From Paracoccus zeaxanthinifaciens ATCC 21588 (GTDB lineage: Bacteria > Pseudomonadota > Alphaproteobacteria > Rhodobacterales > Rhodobacteraceae): a stretch of 64,000 nucleotides of DNA. Both the position numbers and the translations under genes were made by a program. Location: the NCBI RefSeq assembly GCF_000420145.1, contig NZ_ATUJ01000014.1, forward strand, positions 27,395 through 91,394, read 5' to 3'. Of the stretch, positions 1-7,903 are shown piece by piece; within the stretch, counting starts at the first letter, position 1; each line of letters opens with the position of its first letter. The notes under the pieces are model-generated. The model saw nothing but the letters and a program-made list of their open reading frames with translations, made no database searches and had not been told where the DNA came from.

Positions 1-18
1 CGCCGCGCGACCGACTGA
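1..18 (+). CDS. 3' end of an upstream gene, probably pqiA (partial)
   Basis: The first six codons read R-R-A-T-D-stop in frame 1, followed by a 37-base gap and then the pqiB-like gene. PqiA, a multi-spanning membrane protein, normally precedes PqiB, so this may be its last few codons. Too little is present to identify it from sequence; the call rests only on the neighbour. Confidence 0.35.
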   Translation, partial: RRATD

Positions 19-55
19 CCCCATCCCACCCCTTCGCCATCAGGAACGACTGCCG

Positions 56-2107
56 ATGACAGACAAGCCCCAGCCCCCCAAGCCCGCCAGCCCGGTCCGC
101 AAGACCGCGGCACGCGCCGCACAGGCAGGGGTGAACGTCATCTGGATCGTGCCCATCGTCGCGCTGATCGTGACGCTTGCGATCGCGTGGAACAGCTTCC
201 GCGACCGCGGCACGCTGATCGACATCGAGTTCGCCGACGCGACCGGCATCACGCCCGGCGACACCACGCTGCGCTTCCGCGAGATCGTCGTGGGCCAGGT
301 CGAGGGGGTACGCTTTACCGACGACCTGTCCAGCGTCGTGGTCTCGATCCGCGTGGACAAGGATGTCGCGCCCTATATCGACGACGAATCCTCGTTCTGG
401 ATCGTGCGCCCGCAGGTCAGCGCGCAGGGCGTCACGCGGCTGGATACCGTGCTGACCGGTGCCTTCATCGAAGGCTACTGGGACGCCGAGATCACCGAGA
501 CCGCCACCCGCTTTGCCGGGTTGGAGCGCCCGCCCCTGATCCGCAGCGACCAGAAGGGCACTTGGGTCAAGCTGATGATGGACGATGCCGATGGCCTGAG
601 CGAGGGCGCCCCGATCCTGTTCCGCGGGGTCGAGGTCGGGCGGCTGGAGAATATCCGCCTGTCCGAGGACAGCGAGCGCGTCCGCGTCGATGCCTTCATC
701 AGGGCCCCGCATGACGCACGCCTGACCAGCGCCTCGGTCTTCTGGGACACCTCGGGCTTCTCGTTGTCGCTGGGGTCGCAGGGGCTGGCGTTCAACGTGA
801 ATTCGCTGTCCTCGGTGCTGCAGGGCGGCGTGGCCTTCGACACGCTGATCAGTGGCGGCCAGCCGGTCGAGCCGGGCCACAGCTTCGAGCTGCTGCCCGA
901 CGAGGACACGGCCCGCAGCCAGCTGTTCGTCAGCGACGACAGCGAACGCCTGCGCATCGCCATGCTGATCGACGATTCCGTCGAGGGGCTGAGCAAGGGC
1001 GCCGATGTCCAGTACCAGGGCCTGCGCGTCGGCAGCGTGACCGACATCGCGGTCCGGCTGGGCCAGGACGACCAGGGCGCCGAGCGTGTCCAGCAGCTGA
1101 TCACGCTGACCATCGCGCCGCGCCGCCTCGGCCTGCCCGAGGACGCGACCGCCGATGACGCGCTGGAGCTGCTCTCGCGCGAGGTGGCTGCCGGCGTGCG
1201 CGGGCGCATCGCCAGTTCGGGCTTCCTCGGGACCTCCCTGATCGTCGAACTGGTGCCGGTGCCCGACGCACCGCAGGCCGTGATCGACGTCGATGCCGAC
1301 CCGGTCCCGCTGATCCCCTCGGTCGCCGGGGACCTGGACGATTTCACCAACAGCGCGCAGGGGCTGGTGACGCGGATCGGCGATCTGCCCATCGAAGAGG
1401 TGATGAACAGCGCCCGCGACATGATGGACAGCATCACCGCCATCGCCGCATCCGAGGAAACCCGCGCCATTCCGGGCGCGCTGCGCAAGGCCGTCGAGGA
1501 CGGCTCGGTCGCGCTGGAGGACGTGGCCCAGATCACCTCGCGCCTGCGCGAGGCCGATAGCGGACAGTCCATCGCGACCCTGATCGAGGACGCGACCGCC
1601 GCCGTGAACGCCGTCACCGAGGCCGCCGCCGACATGCCCGAGATGGTCGAGCAGATCGACGTCGCCGCCGCCGCCGTCGAGGAGTTCGGCTTTGCCGAGA
1701 TCAGCGCCCAGGCCGAGGGCATCATGGCCGATCTGCGCGCCATGCTGGGCAGCGAGGATGCCGAGCAGCTGCCGCGGAACCTGTCGGACACGCTGGCCGC
1801 CGCGACCGGGCTGATGAACGACCTGCGCGACGGCGGTGCGGCGACCAGCCTGAATGACGCGCTGCGTTCCGCCAGCGTTGCCGCGGACGAGATCGCGAAA
1901 TCGGTCGAGGCCCTGCCCGCCTTGATCCGCAGCCTGCAGGCGACTGCGGGTCGCGCCGACACGCTGTTTGCCAGCTATGGCGAACGGTCGGCCTTCAACA
2001 ACGAACTGATCACCACGCTGCGCGAACTGCGCCGCGCCACGGCGGCCTTCGGATCGGTCGCTCGGCTGATCGAACGCAACCCCCGCGCCTTCATTCTGGG
2101 ACGATAA
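56..2107 (+). CDS. pqiB: PqiB-type MCE-domain intermembrane lipid transport protein
   Basis: Predicted inner-membrane-anchored protein that spans the periplasm and moves lipids between the membranes. A short proline-rich cytoplasmic tail is followed by one transmembrane helix at about residues 28-47. Three MCE/MlaD-like beta modules follow, at roughly residues 50-150, 165-270 and 285-410. Each opens with the MCE signature of a strand leading into a G-hydrophobic-G-V/L-x-x-G-x-V turn (for example FREIVVGQVEGVRF near residue 73). After residue 430 the protein is helical and alanine-rich, so at 683 aa it is longer than the roughly 550 aa of E. coli PqiB. AGGAA at 42-46 supports this start. The PqiC-like lipoprotein gene starts 3 bases after the stop, which makes an operon. 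Expected role is envelope integrity; the substrate is unknown. Confidence 0.9.
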   Translation: MTDKPQPPKPASPVRKTAARAAQAGVNVIWIVPIVALIVTLAIAWNSFRDRGTLIDIEFADATGITPGDTTLRFREIVVGQVEGVRFTDDLSSVVVSIRVDKDVAPYIDDESSFWIVRPQVSAQGVTRLDTVLTGAFIEGYWDAEITETATRFAGLERPPLIRSDQKGTWVKLMMDDADGLSEGAPILFRGVEVGRLENIRLSEDSERVRVDAFIRAPHDARLTSASVFWDTSGFSLSLGSQGLAFNVNSLSSVLQGGVAFDTLISGGQPVEPGHSFELLPDEDTARSQLFVSDDSERLRIAMLIDDSVEGLSKGADVQYQGLRVGSVTDIAVRLGQDDQGAERVQQLITLTIAPRRLGLPEDATADDALELLSREVAAGVRGRIASSGFLGTSLIVELVPVPDAPQAVIDVDADPVPLIPSVAGDLDDFTNSAQGLVTRIGDLPIEEVMNSARDMMDSITAIAASEETRAIPGALRKAVEDGSVALEDVAQITSRLREADSGQSIATLIEDATAAVNAVTEAAADMPEMVEQIDVAAAAVEEFGFAEISAQAEGIMADLRAMLGSEDAEQLPRNLSDTLAAATGLMNDLRDGGAATSLNDALRSASVAADEIAKSVEALPALIRSLQATAGRADTLFASYGERSAFNNELITTLRELRRATAAFGSVARLIERNPRAFILGR

Positions 2108-2110
2108 GCC

Positions 2111-2746
2111 ATGACCATCCTCCGCGCCGCGTTCCCCGCAATCTGCCTGCTGATGGCGGCCTGTTCCGACCCCGAGGCGACGGGCCGGTACCTGATCGAC
2201 CCGCCAACCGCAGGCGTCCAGGTGCCCAACCGTCTCGGCACGGCCGAGCTGAAGGACGTGCAGCTGCCCGAATACGCCTCGGACCAGGAAGTCGCCTTCC
2301 AGACCGAAGACGGGGCCGTCCGCTCGAACCCCGACAGCCTGTGGGCCGACAACCCATCGCGCGCGTTCACGACGACGCTGGCGCGCACCATCTCCGAGGT
2401 GTCGGGCGCGACCGTCATCGGCGAACCCTGGCCCCTGGCCGAACCCCCGGCCCGCGTGGTCGAGGTGCGGGTCGAGCGGGCCTTGGCGCAGGCCGACGGG
2501 ATCTATCGCCTCAGCGGGCGGTATTTCGTGTCCGATGACGGGTTGAAGGGGTCGGGCACCAATTATGCCCGCAGCTTCGACATCCGAGTGCCGCTGGCCG
2601 AACCCGGCCCCGGCGCGACCGCCCGCGCCGCAAGCGAGGCCATCAGCCAGCTGGCGCAGCAGATCGCCAGCCTGTCGGGTCCCGGCGCTGCCATCGCGAC
2701 GGTCACCCCGCGCGTGGACGATCTGGATTTCGCAGGCATCTTCTGA
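2111..2746 (+). CDS. pqiC: PqiC-type (ABC-type transport auxiliary) outer membrane lipoprotein
   Basis: The 211-aa protein opens with a lipoprotein signal whose lipobox is L-M-A-A-C, so Cys18 would be lipidated. The mature part has the pattern of the PqiC / DUF330 auxiliary lipoprotein family, with a tyrosine and a proline pair soon after the lipid anchor (GRYLIDPP) and a conserved R-V-E-V-R-V-type strand in the middle. PqiC is thought to dock the PqiB channel to the outer membrane. The gene is separated from pqiB by only 3 bases and is followed by a strong hairpin, so it is the last gene of the pqi operon. Confidence 0.85.
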   Translation: MTILRAAFPAICLLMAACSDPEATGRYLIDPPTAGVQVPNRLGTAELKDVQLPEYASDQEVAFQTEDGAVRSNPDSLWADNPSRAFTTTLARTISEVSGATVIGEPWPLAEPPARVVEVRVERALAQADGIYRLSGRYFVSDDGLKGSGTNYARSFDIRVPLAEPGPGATARAASEAISQLAQQIASLSGPGAAIATVTPRVDDLDFAGIF

Positions 2747-2753
2747 ATTAAAG

Positions 2754-2782
2754 AACCGGCCCGGCGTGCTGCCGGGCCGGTT
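2754..2782 (+). terminator. Strong hairpin after pqiC
   Basis: A perfect 12-bp inverted repeat (AACCGGCCCGGC, loop GTGCT, and its complement) starts 7 bases after the pqiC stop. No long T-run follows, which is common for terminators in GC-rich alphaproteobacteria. The gene on the far side runs toward it, so it may serve both strands. Confidence 0.7.
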
Positions 2783-2853
2783 CCATCCGCGGGTATTCCC
2801 AAAACCAGGGGGTGACTCTTCAAACAAACATCGCCCGCGGATATTCCGTGTTC

Positions 2854-3186
2854 TCAGCCGATCTCGGACTTGAAGGGGTCCTGGCCGATGACCCTTGCGA
2901 TGACCGGCAGGACAAAATGGTCGAAGCAGGCGCGGTCGGGCTTGAAGGCGCCGGGGCTGCCGATTCCGCCGCAATCCTCGCAATCCGAGATGGTGCCCCA
3001 GCAGTTCGGGCAGGCCCCCAGGGCGCAGGCCAGCATCTCGGCGTGATCGATCAGCAGGGCGTTCTCGCGCTCCAGCCGGCGGAGGCTGACCTTTTCGGCG
3101 CTGTCGCCCGCACCACGCGCGGGTTCGGCCCCCAGCAGGCCCAGCTGCGCCATGATGTCCTGATATTCGGTGATGCCCTTGTCCAT
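2854..3186 (-). CDS. Small hypothetical protein with a zinc-ribbon-like Cys cluster
   Basis: A 110-aa soluble protein I cannot assign to a named family. An N-terminal helical region (about residues 1-50) leads into a CxxCW...CxxCGG cluster at about residues 59-73 (CPNCWGTISDCEDCGG), a spacing that suggests a structural zinc ribbon like those of DnaJ-type or rubredoxin-like knuckles. AAGGAG stands 7 bases before the ATG, supporting the start. The gene stands alone on the minus strand, downstream of the peptidase gene and 91 bases from its stop; that gap holds three CGTGAAA copies. It may be co-transcribed with the peptidase cluster or have its own promoter. Confidence 0.65.
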   Translation of the reverse strand: MDKGITEYQDIMAQLGLLGAEPARGAGDSAEKVSLRRLERENALLIDHAEMLACALGACPNCWGTISDCEDCGGIGSPGAFKPDRACFDHFVLPVIARVIGQDPFKSEIG

Positions 3187-3243
3187 GTTCCGTCTCCTTC
3201 GACCCGACCTTGCGCGGCCTGTGAGACGTGATTCGCACCCCCC

Positions 3244-3274
3244 CGTGAAACGGGCGTGAAAGGGCCCCGTGAAA
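3244..3274. repeat. Three direct copies of CGTGAAA
   Basis: CGTGAAA occurs at 3244-3250, 3255-3261 and 3268-3274, spaced 11 and 13 bases start to start. They lie just after the peptidase stop codon and 58-88 bases upstream of the zinc-ribbon gene. The phasing is near one helical turn, which would suit a regulator-binding array, but part of the same stretch can also fold as a short CCCGT/ACGGG hairpin, so a weak terminator is an alternative. Confidence 0.3.
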
Positions 3275-3277
3275 GCG

Positions 3278-5011
3278 TCAGCGATATGCGGGCGCGGGCG
3301 GTCCGGGCAGGATCGGATCGGGGTGGCGCGGGTCCGCGGGGGCCATCGCGATCATCGCCGCGCGATCGGCGGGCCGTGCGCCGGCGGCCATCGCCTGCGC
3401 CAGCCAGCGCGTGGCCCAGGGCGCCGCAAGAGAGGTGCCGGACATGATCCCGAAGCTGCCCGAGCCGCGCCCGCGCACGATCATGCCGCCATCGAAGGGC
3501 GCGGAATCCACGCGCACCATCACGTCGCCGCCCTGTCGCTGCCCGATCAGCGAATTGTAGATCACGCACCCCTCGGACAGCCTGTCCACCGCCCCTGCCC
3601 GCAGGGTGGTCGTGCCAGTGGCATAGGCGTTGATCGTGTCGGCACGCTGGACCGCGGACGGGCTTCCGGCCGGATCGTAGGGGATGGGAAAGCCGTCGGG
3701 CGCAAGGTCGCGATAGGCGGGATCGTGAAGCCTGCTCTGACGGGCCTCGCGCGGGAAGCCGCGCAGCACCTCGTCGCGCTGCAGGGACAGCGCATAGTCG
3801 CCGGGCTGCGCCCCCGGTGCCACGGCCACCGACCACAGCCCTGCCGTAAGCCACGGATCGCCGGGCCGTTCCGGGCAGGTGGGGTTCAGGATCAGCGTGA
3901 CGCATTCGCGCCATCCCGATCCGACTCGCGGGGTCGGCGTGTAATAGGCGCGCGCCAGTTCGGCCCCCGACGGATCGCGCAGCCGCGCGACCTGCCCGGG
4001 CGCGGTGAAGCCGGTCGTCACCGGCGGCAGGCCCGGCCCCTGCAGCGTGACCTGCATGGGCGAGGCGGGCAGCGCGCTCAGCGGCGGGCCCCATATCTCC
4101 AGCGGGGTCACGGTGCGGTCGTCCGGCGGCAGCTGCCAGCCCAGGAACCGCCCCGGCGGCAGATCGGCGCGCAGCCGCCCCATGCGGTGATTGCCCGAGG
4201 GCAGCACGATCCGCACGGGCCCCAGGTCGGGGGCGTCGAACCCCGACACGGCGTCCAGGAACCTCTCGACCAGGCTGGAGCCGTCGCGCGGGCCCGCTGT
4301 CAGGCCAAGGCTGATGTTCAGGACCACCGGCAGGCGGACCGAGTTCGCGGGCAGGCCGCGCACGGCCTCGATCTGGCGACACAGGCGCCGCGCGCGCGTC
4401 AGCACGAACAGCACGGCGGCGATCATGACGCCGGGTGCCAGCGTGCCGGTGGTGTCGGCCAGGATGCGCGGCGGCAGGTTCACCCCGATCAGCGGCAGGT
4501 CCGCCCCGCGCGGATCGTCCTGCGCAAAGCCTGCGGCCAGCAGCGACACCGCCGCGCCATGCCCCGCCGCGAAGGCCGCCGAATGGGTCGTCTGGCGGTT
4601 CATGTCCAGGATCCCCGCCGCGCGATAGATCCCGTCCTCGGTCGCGATGCGGCCCCGTTCCAGGTCGCGCAGCCAGCCCGAGATGCGCGCGCCCCGCAGC
4701 TCGATCCCGGCGGGCAGGTCCAGCCCCGGTCCCTGCGGGTCATGCGCCACGTCCATCGCCCACAGCGCCGCGACGCGGGACCGCGCGGCCCCCCTGCGCA
4801 GGCGTTCATGCGCAAAGGGGATGGCATCGTCGATCACGCCGATGATGCAGCCCGTCTTTGGGTCGGGCAGGTCGTCCGCCGCCATCATGGGGTGGTCGGG
4901 GTGCTGCAGGGGGATGGGCTGCGGCGCGGGGTTCACGGCATCGGGCAGCACGACCAGCCCCGGCGCGAACAGCGCGGCGGTCATGGCCTGCAGGTCGGTG
5001 CCGCCGATCAT
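3278..5011 (-). CDS. Cytoplasmic subtilisin-like (S8 family) serine peptidase
   Basis: A 577-aa subtilase with all catalytic elements visible: the Asp in a GVIDD strand near residue 61, the His in a GHGAAV helix near residue 151, the oxyanion Asn in LPSGN, and the nucleophile Ser in SGTSLAAP near residue 527. About 370 residues separate His and Ser, so there is an insertion, probably a beta domain, of unusual length. No signal peptide is visible with this start, so it would act in the cytoplasm or leave by another route. The start is chosen because ATGA overlaps the stop of the preceding 66-residue gene, which implies translational coupling; the longer open frame upstream would run through that gene. 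Substrate unknown. Confidence 0.8.
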   Translation of the reverse strand: MIGGTDLQAMTAALFAPGLVVLPDAVNPAPQPIPLQHPDHPMMAADDLPDPKTGCIIGVIDDAIPFAHERLRRGAARSRVAALWAMDVAHDPQGPGLDLPAGIELRGARISGWLRDLERGRIATEDGIYRAAGILDMNRQTTHSAAFAAGHGAAVSLLAAGFAQDDPRGADLPLIGVNLPPRILADTTGTLAPGVMIAAVLFVLTRARRLCRQIEAVRGLPANSVRLPVVLNISLGLTAGPRDGSSLVERFLDAVSGFDAPDLGPVRIVLPSGNHRMGRLRADLPPGRFLGWQLPPDDRTVTPLEIWGPPLSALPASPMQVTLQGPGLPPVTTGFTAPGQVARLRDPSGAELARAYYTPTPRVGSGWRECVTLILNPTCPERPGDPWLTAGLWSVAVAPGAQPGDYALSLQRDEVLRGFPREARQSRLHDPAYRDLAPDGFPIPYDPAGSPSAVQRADTINAYATGTTTLRAGAVDRLSEGCVIYNSLIGQRQGGDVMVRVDSAPFDGGMIVRGRGSGSFGIMSGTSLAAPWATRWLAQAMAAGARPADRAAMIAMAPADPRHPDPILPGPPAPAYR

Positions 5012-5208
5012 TCCGTGAACGCCGCCTGAAGCAGCTCCTCCAGCAGCTGGTCCTGATCCTGCGGCAGGGGCGCGGGGGCCGATTTCGGGATCCCCTCGCG
5101 TTCCAGGCGGTCCTGCAGATAGGGCGAGAGGCCCGCGATCCCGCCCTCGGCCATGGGTTCGGGCGGGTCCCAGGCGTGCTGGTCCTTTAGCTCCATCTTG
5201 CGACCCAT
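5008..5208 (-). CDS. 66-residue hypothetical protein between haloperoxidase and peptidase genes
   Basis: A small acidic and proline-containing protein of 66 aa (62 aa if the second ATG at 5196 is used). Either start lies inside the end of the haloperoxidase gene, and the stop overlaps the peptidase start as ATGA, so it is tightly coupled on both sides and very likely expressed. It contains a short segment resembling an amphipathic helix near the C-terminus (QDQDQLLEELLQAAF) and no cysteines or signal peptide. The family is not recognised. By position it could be an inhibitor, chaperone, propeptide or substrate of the peptidase, but nothing in the sequence decides. Confidence 0.65.
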   Translation of the reverse strand: MGRKMELKDQHAWDPPEPMAEGGIAGLSPYLQDRLEREGIPKSAPAPLPQDQDQLLEELLQAAFTE

Positions 5209-6248
5209 TCGTCATGCGCCCGCTTGACCAGATGCGCCCATAGGGGCGCGGGGGGCACGGTCGCGCCCACCGGCGCGAATGCGGTCGAGGAATCGGTGCC
5301 CTCGACCATCTGCTGCAGGACCTGATAGTGGAAGTCCCGCGCGACAGGCCCCGCCGGCGTGTCGTCGACAAAGCGCGTGCCGTCGAAGCTGCCGGTCGTC
5401 ATGTGGTCGAAGCGCCCCGCACGGGCCATCAGGTATCGCCCGATCTGGATGCCCAGGACCGCCCCCGCGGCGCTGTCGGCGGGGAAATGCACCCCCGCGA
5501 CCGTGCGGTTGATCGCGATGCGGCAGGCCATGCGGTACAGCCGGTCGCCGGCCTCGATCGGGGCGGCAGGGTCGCGCAGCAGCGCCAGCATCGTGGCAAG
5601 GCAGAAGGCCTGCGTGGCATGGCCGCTGGGCAGGGTCGCATGGGCCGGAACCGGGATCACCGGCTGGACCCGGTCGCTGAACCGCGAAGGGCGCGGACAG
5701 GCCAGCGCCAGCTTGACCCGCATCACCAGATGGGTGGTGATGTCCAGCCCGCGATAGAGCATCTCGATGATCGCTGCGGCACGAGACGGCTCCATCGGCA
5801 GGATGGTCGCGAAGAAGGGCAGCAGCTCGGCGCGCTGGACCTCGATCTCGGGGATGCGGTCGGGGCGCAGTTCGGCATAGTTGCCGACCATCTCGACCGC
5901 GTCGCGGAACTGCGTCAGCGACGGGCGCGCGATCTTGGCCAGCACGTTGCCGTCCCACAGGATGGCGCAGCTGTCCGATGCCTCGGGCGGGGCCGACGCC
6001 TCGAAGCGCAGCCCCTCGAGCAGTTCGGCGACAAGGATCGCGGCACGCTGATCGTCGTCCAGACGCATCAGCCTTGCGCCCGGCGACAGGTTCGGCTGCT
6101 GGCCGGGAACGGGGTCCATGTGTTCCGATCCGACGATCGCGTCGCGCGATCGCATCAGCGCCATCGCGGTCAGAAGCGCGGCCTCGTCGCTTTCGGCGGA
6201 TTTCGCATGTTTGGCGTGTTTCGCGTGCTTGGCATGAAAAAGAGACAT
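5187..6248 (-). CDS. PAP2 superfamily / vanadium-dependent haloperoxidase-type enzyme
   Basis: A 353-aa soluble protein with the complete three-part active site shared by vanadium haloperoxidases and PAP2 acid phosphatases: K-x6-R-P (Lys179 to Arg186), PSGH (207-210) and R-x5-H-x3-D (Arg248, His254, Asp258). The length and lack of membrane helices favour the haloperoxidase-like branch, but phosphatase activity cannot be excluded. The N-terminus carries an unusual Lys-His-Ala repeat at residues 5-16. An earlier ATG at 6332 is in frame, but codons between 6332 and 6249 are AT-rich and unlike the rest of the gene, so that stretch is read here as promoter. First gene of a three-gene operon with the 66-residue protein and the peptidase. 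Confidence 0.75.
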   Translation of the reverse strand: MSLFHAKHAKHAKHAKSAESDEAALLTAMALMRSRDAIVGSEHMDPVPGQQPNLSPGARLMRLDDDQRAAILVAELLEGLRFEASAPPEASDSCAILWDGNVLAKIARPSLTQFRDAVEMVGNYAELRPDRIPEIEVQRAELLPFFATILPMEPSRAAAIIEMLYRGLDITTHLVMRVKLALACPRPSRFSDRVQPVIPVPAHATLPSGHATQAFCLATMLALLRDPAAPIEAGDRLYRMACRIAINRTVAGVHFPADSAAGAVLGIQIGRYLMARAGRFDHMTTGSFDGTRFVDDTPAGPVARDFHYQVLQQMVEGTDSSTAFAPVGATVPPAPLWAHLVKRAHDEWVARWS

Positions 6249-6300
6249 CGGCGATCCGGCAACATGGGTTAAAACCAAGGGCGTTCGATCAGAAGACTCT

Positions 6301-6318
6301 ATCACAAAATCGTGTGAT
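6301..6318. promoter_or_regulatory. Inverted repeat in the divergent promoter region
   Basis: ATCACA, six bases, TGTGAT forms a perfect 6-bp inverted repeat in an AT-rich stretch (about 6249-6358) between the haloperoxidase operon and the SARP-like regulator gene. It is a candidate operator. The half-sites are those of a CRP/FNR-type site in reversed order, so it is not a standard CRP box. Confidence 0.4.
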
Positions 6319-6358
6319 TGGTTAACTTTCATGCGCCCCTGAACCCGCTCACGGTCCG

Positions 6359-7903
6359 ATGACACTGACGCTCAGCCTGATCGGCCCGGTCGAACTGACC
6401 GGCCCCGGCGATCTTCGCCTGACCCCGCGCGGCATGCGCGCGCGGGGGGCGCTTGCCGTGATGGGGACGGCGCGAGGACTGCGCCTGCATCGCGCAAGGC
6501 TGCAGGACCTGCTGTTCAGCGACCGCGAGCCCGAACATGGCAATGCCAGCCTGCGCCAGCTTCTGCGGGAAATCCGCATCGCCCTGGGCGATCACCGCGA
6601 TGCGCTGGTATCGGGTCCGGGCTGGGTCGGGCTGGATCCTGAAATGGTGCGCGTGGACATGGTGCCGCGCGTGGGGGCCGACGGGCAGGTGCCGGAATTC
6701 GGCGCGGACCTGGACATCCCCGACCCCGAATTCGAGGACTGGCTGCGCGAGGCCCGCCAGGCCGCCGCCTCGGCCATGCCCGAACCCGAGCCTGCGCCGC
6801 GCGGCGACAACCTGCCCGCGCTGATCCTGCAAGAGCCGATATCGTCCAGCCAGGACGCCCAGGTCATCGGCAGCATGATCCTGTCCGAGGCCGCGGGCCG
6901 CGTGGGCGACCTGCTGCCGGTCGAGATCCTGGGCGACACCCGCGGGCTGACCGGTCCCTGCATCGTCGTGAAATCCATGGCGAACATGCAGGGCGACAGC
7001 TTCAACTTCCTCGTGACGCTGACGCATCAGCCCTCGGGGCGGATGATGTGGTCCCAGAGGTTCTCGACCTCGATCGCGGATCTGGGGACGCAGATGGGGG
7101 ATTTCGTCGCGCGCGCCTGCCTGGGGATGCTGCAGGTGCTGGACCAGGGAACGCGGCTGGGCGCGGCGCTGCAGATCTCGTTCGGGGACATCTTCAGCTT
7201 CAGCACCGACCGTCTGAAACGTGCCGATGACGTGCTGGGGCGGCTGGGCGACAGCGTGACCCCCGCCGTGACCCTGTCGCTGCGGGCCTGGATCCGCACG
7301 ACCCACGCCTATGAGCGGTTGGGGCCGAACCCCGCGGGCGCCATTGCAGAGGCTGCGGAATTCGCGGCCAAGGCGCGGCAGGCGGCCCCCTTCCACGCGA
7401 CGGCGCTTGCCGTCAGTTCGGTCGTCGAGGCGTTCCTGGACCGCGACGACCTTGCGTTCGAGCTGTCGCGACAGGCGGTGGTGATCGACAGCCAGAACCC
7501 GCTTGCGCGGCTGGCGCATTCGCGTGCGCTGGCGGGGATCGGACGCAATGCCGACAGTGCGATGCAGGCGCAGCAGGGCCTGACGCAGGCGCTGTCCAGC
7601 ATCAATCCCGCGAACTGGCACCTGGGGATCGGGGTCGCGCTGATGCGTGCGGGCGACCTGCCCGGCGCGATGCGCCACCTGGAATCGGTGCATCGCCACG
7701 CGCCCGACAACCGGCCCGCGCTGCGCTTCCTGTCGGCCCTGCGCTTTGCCACCCATGACGAGGAAGGCGCCCTGCAGGCGCTGCGCGCGCTCAAGGCGCT
7801 GGAGCCCGACTTCTCGTTGGACCTGATGGCCAGCGACGGGTATCCGGTCGATACGCTGCGCAGGCTGGGGCTGCTGAAGATCGCGAAATCGGGGCTGATC
7901 TAG
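6359..7903 (+). CDS. SARP-like winged-helix regulator with TPR domain
   Basis: A 514-aa protein whose N-terminal 95 residues look like the OmpR/SARP-type winged helix: an LIGPVEL opening strand, a gene-length-typical RLTPRGMRARGAL segment, and LRQLLREIRIALG as the recognition region. A middle adenylate-cyclase-type or AfsR-like segment follows (about 130-250). The C-terminal half (about 250-500) is helical with TPR-like spacing. No kinase or receiver domain is present. It diverges from the haloperoxidase-peptidase operon across a short AT-rich region, so it is probably the regulator of that operon. No Shine-Dalgarno sequence is obvious. The stop overlaps the cysQ stop on the other strand by four bases. 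Confidence 0.7.
   Translation: MTLTLSLIGPVELTGPGDLRLTPRGMRARGALAVMGTARGLRLHRARLQDLLFSDREPEHGNASLRQLLREIRIALGDHRDALVSGPGWVGLDPEMVRVDMVPRVGADGQVPEFGADLDIPDPEFEDWLREARQAAASAMPEPEPAPRGDNLPALILQEPISSSQDAQVIGSMILSEAAGRVGDLLPVEILGDTRGLTGPCIVVKSMANMQGDSFNFLVTLTHQPSGRMMWSQRFSTSIADLGTQMGDFVARACLGMLQVLDQGTRLGAALQISFGDIFSFSTDRLKRADDVLGRLGDSVTPAVTLSLRAWIRTTHAYERLGPNPAGAIAEAAEFAAKARQAAPFHATALAVSSVVEAFLDRDDLAFELSRQAVVIDSQNPLARLAHSRALAGIGRNADSAMQAQQGLTQALSSINPANWHLGIGVALMRAGDLPGAMRHLESVHRHAPDNRPALRFLSALRFATHDEEGALQALRALKALEPDFSLDLMASDGYPVDTLRRLGLLKIAKSGLI

Noticed and set aside
475..1962. 495-codon minus-strand frame inside pqiB
   Set aside because: Serine/arginine-rich antisense translation of a GC-rich gene; the plus strand encodes three clear MCE domains.
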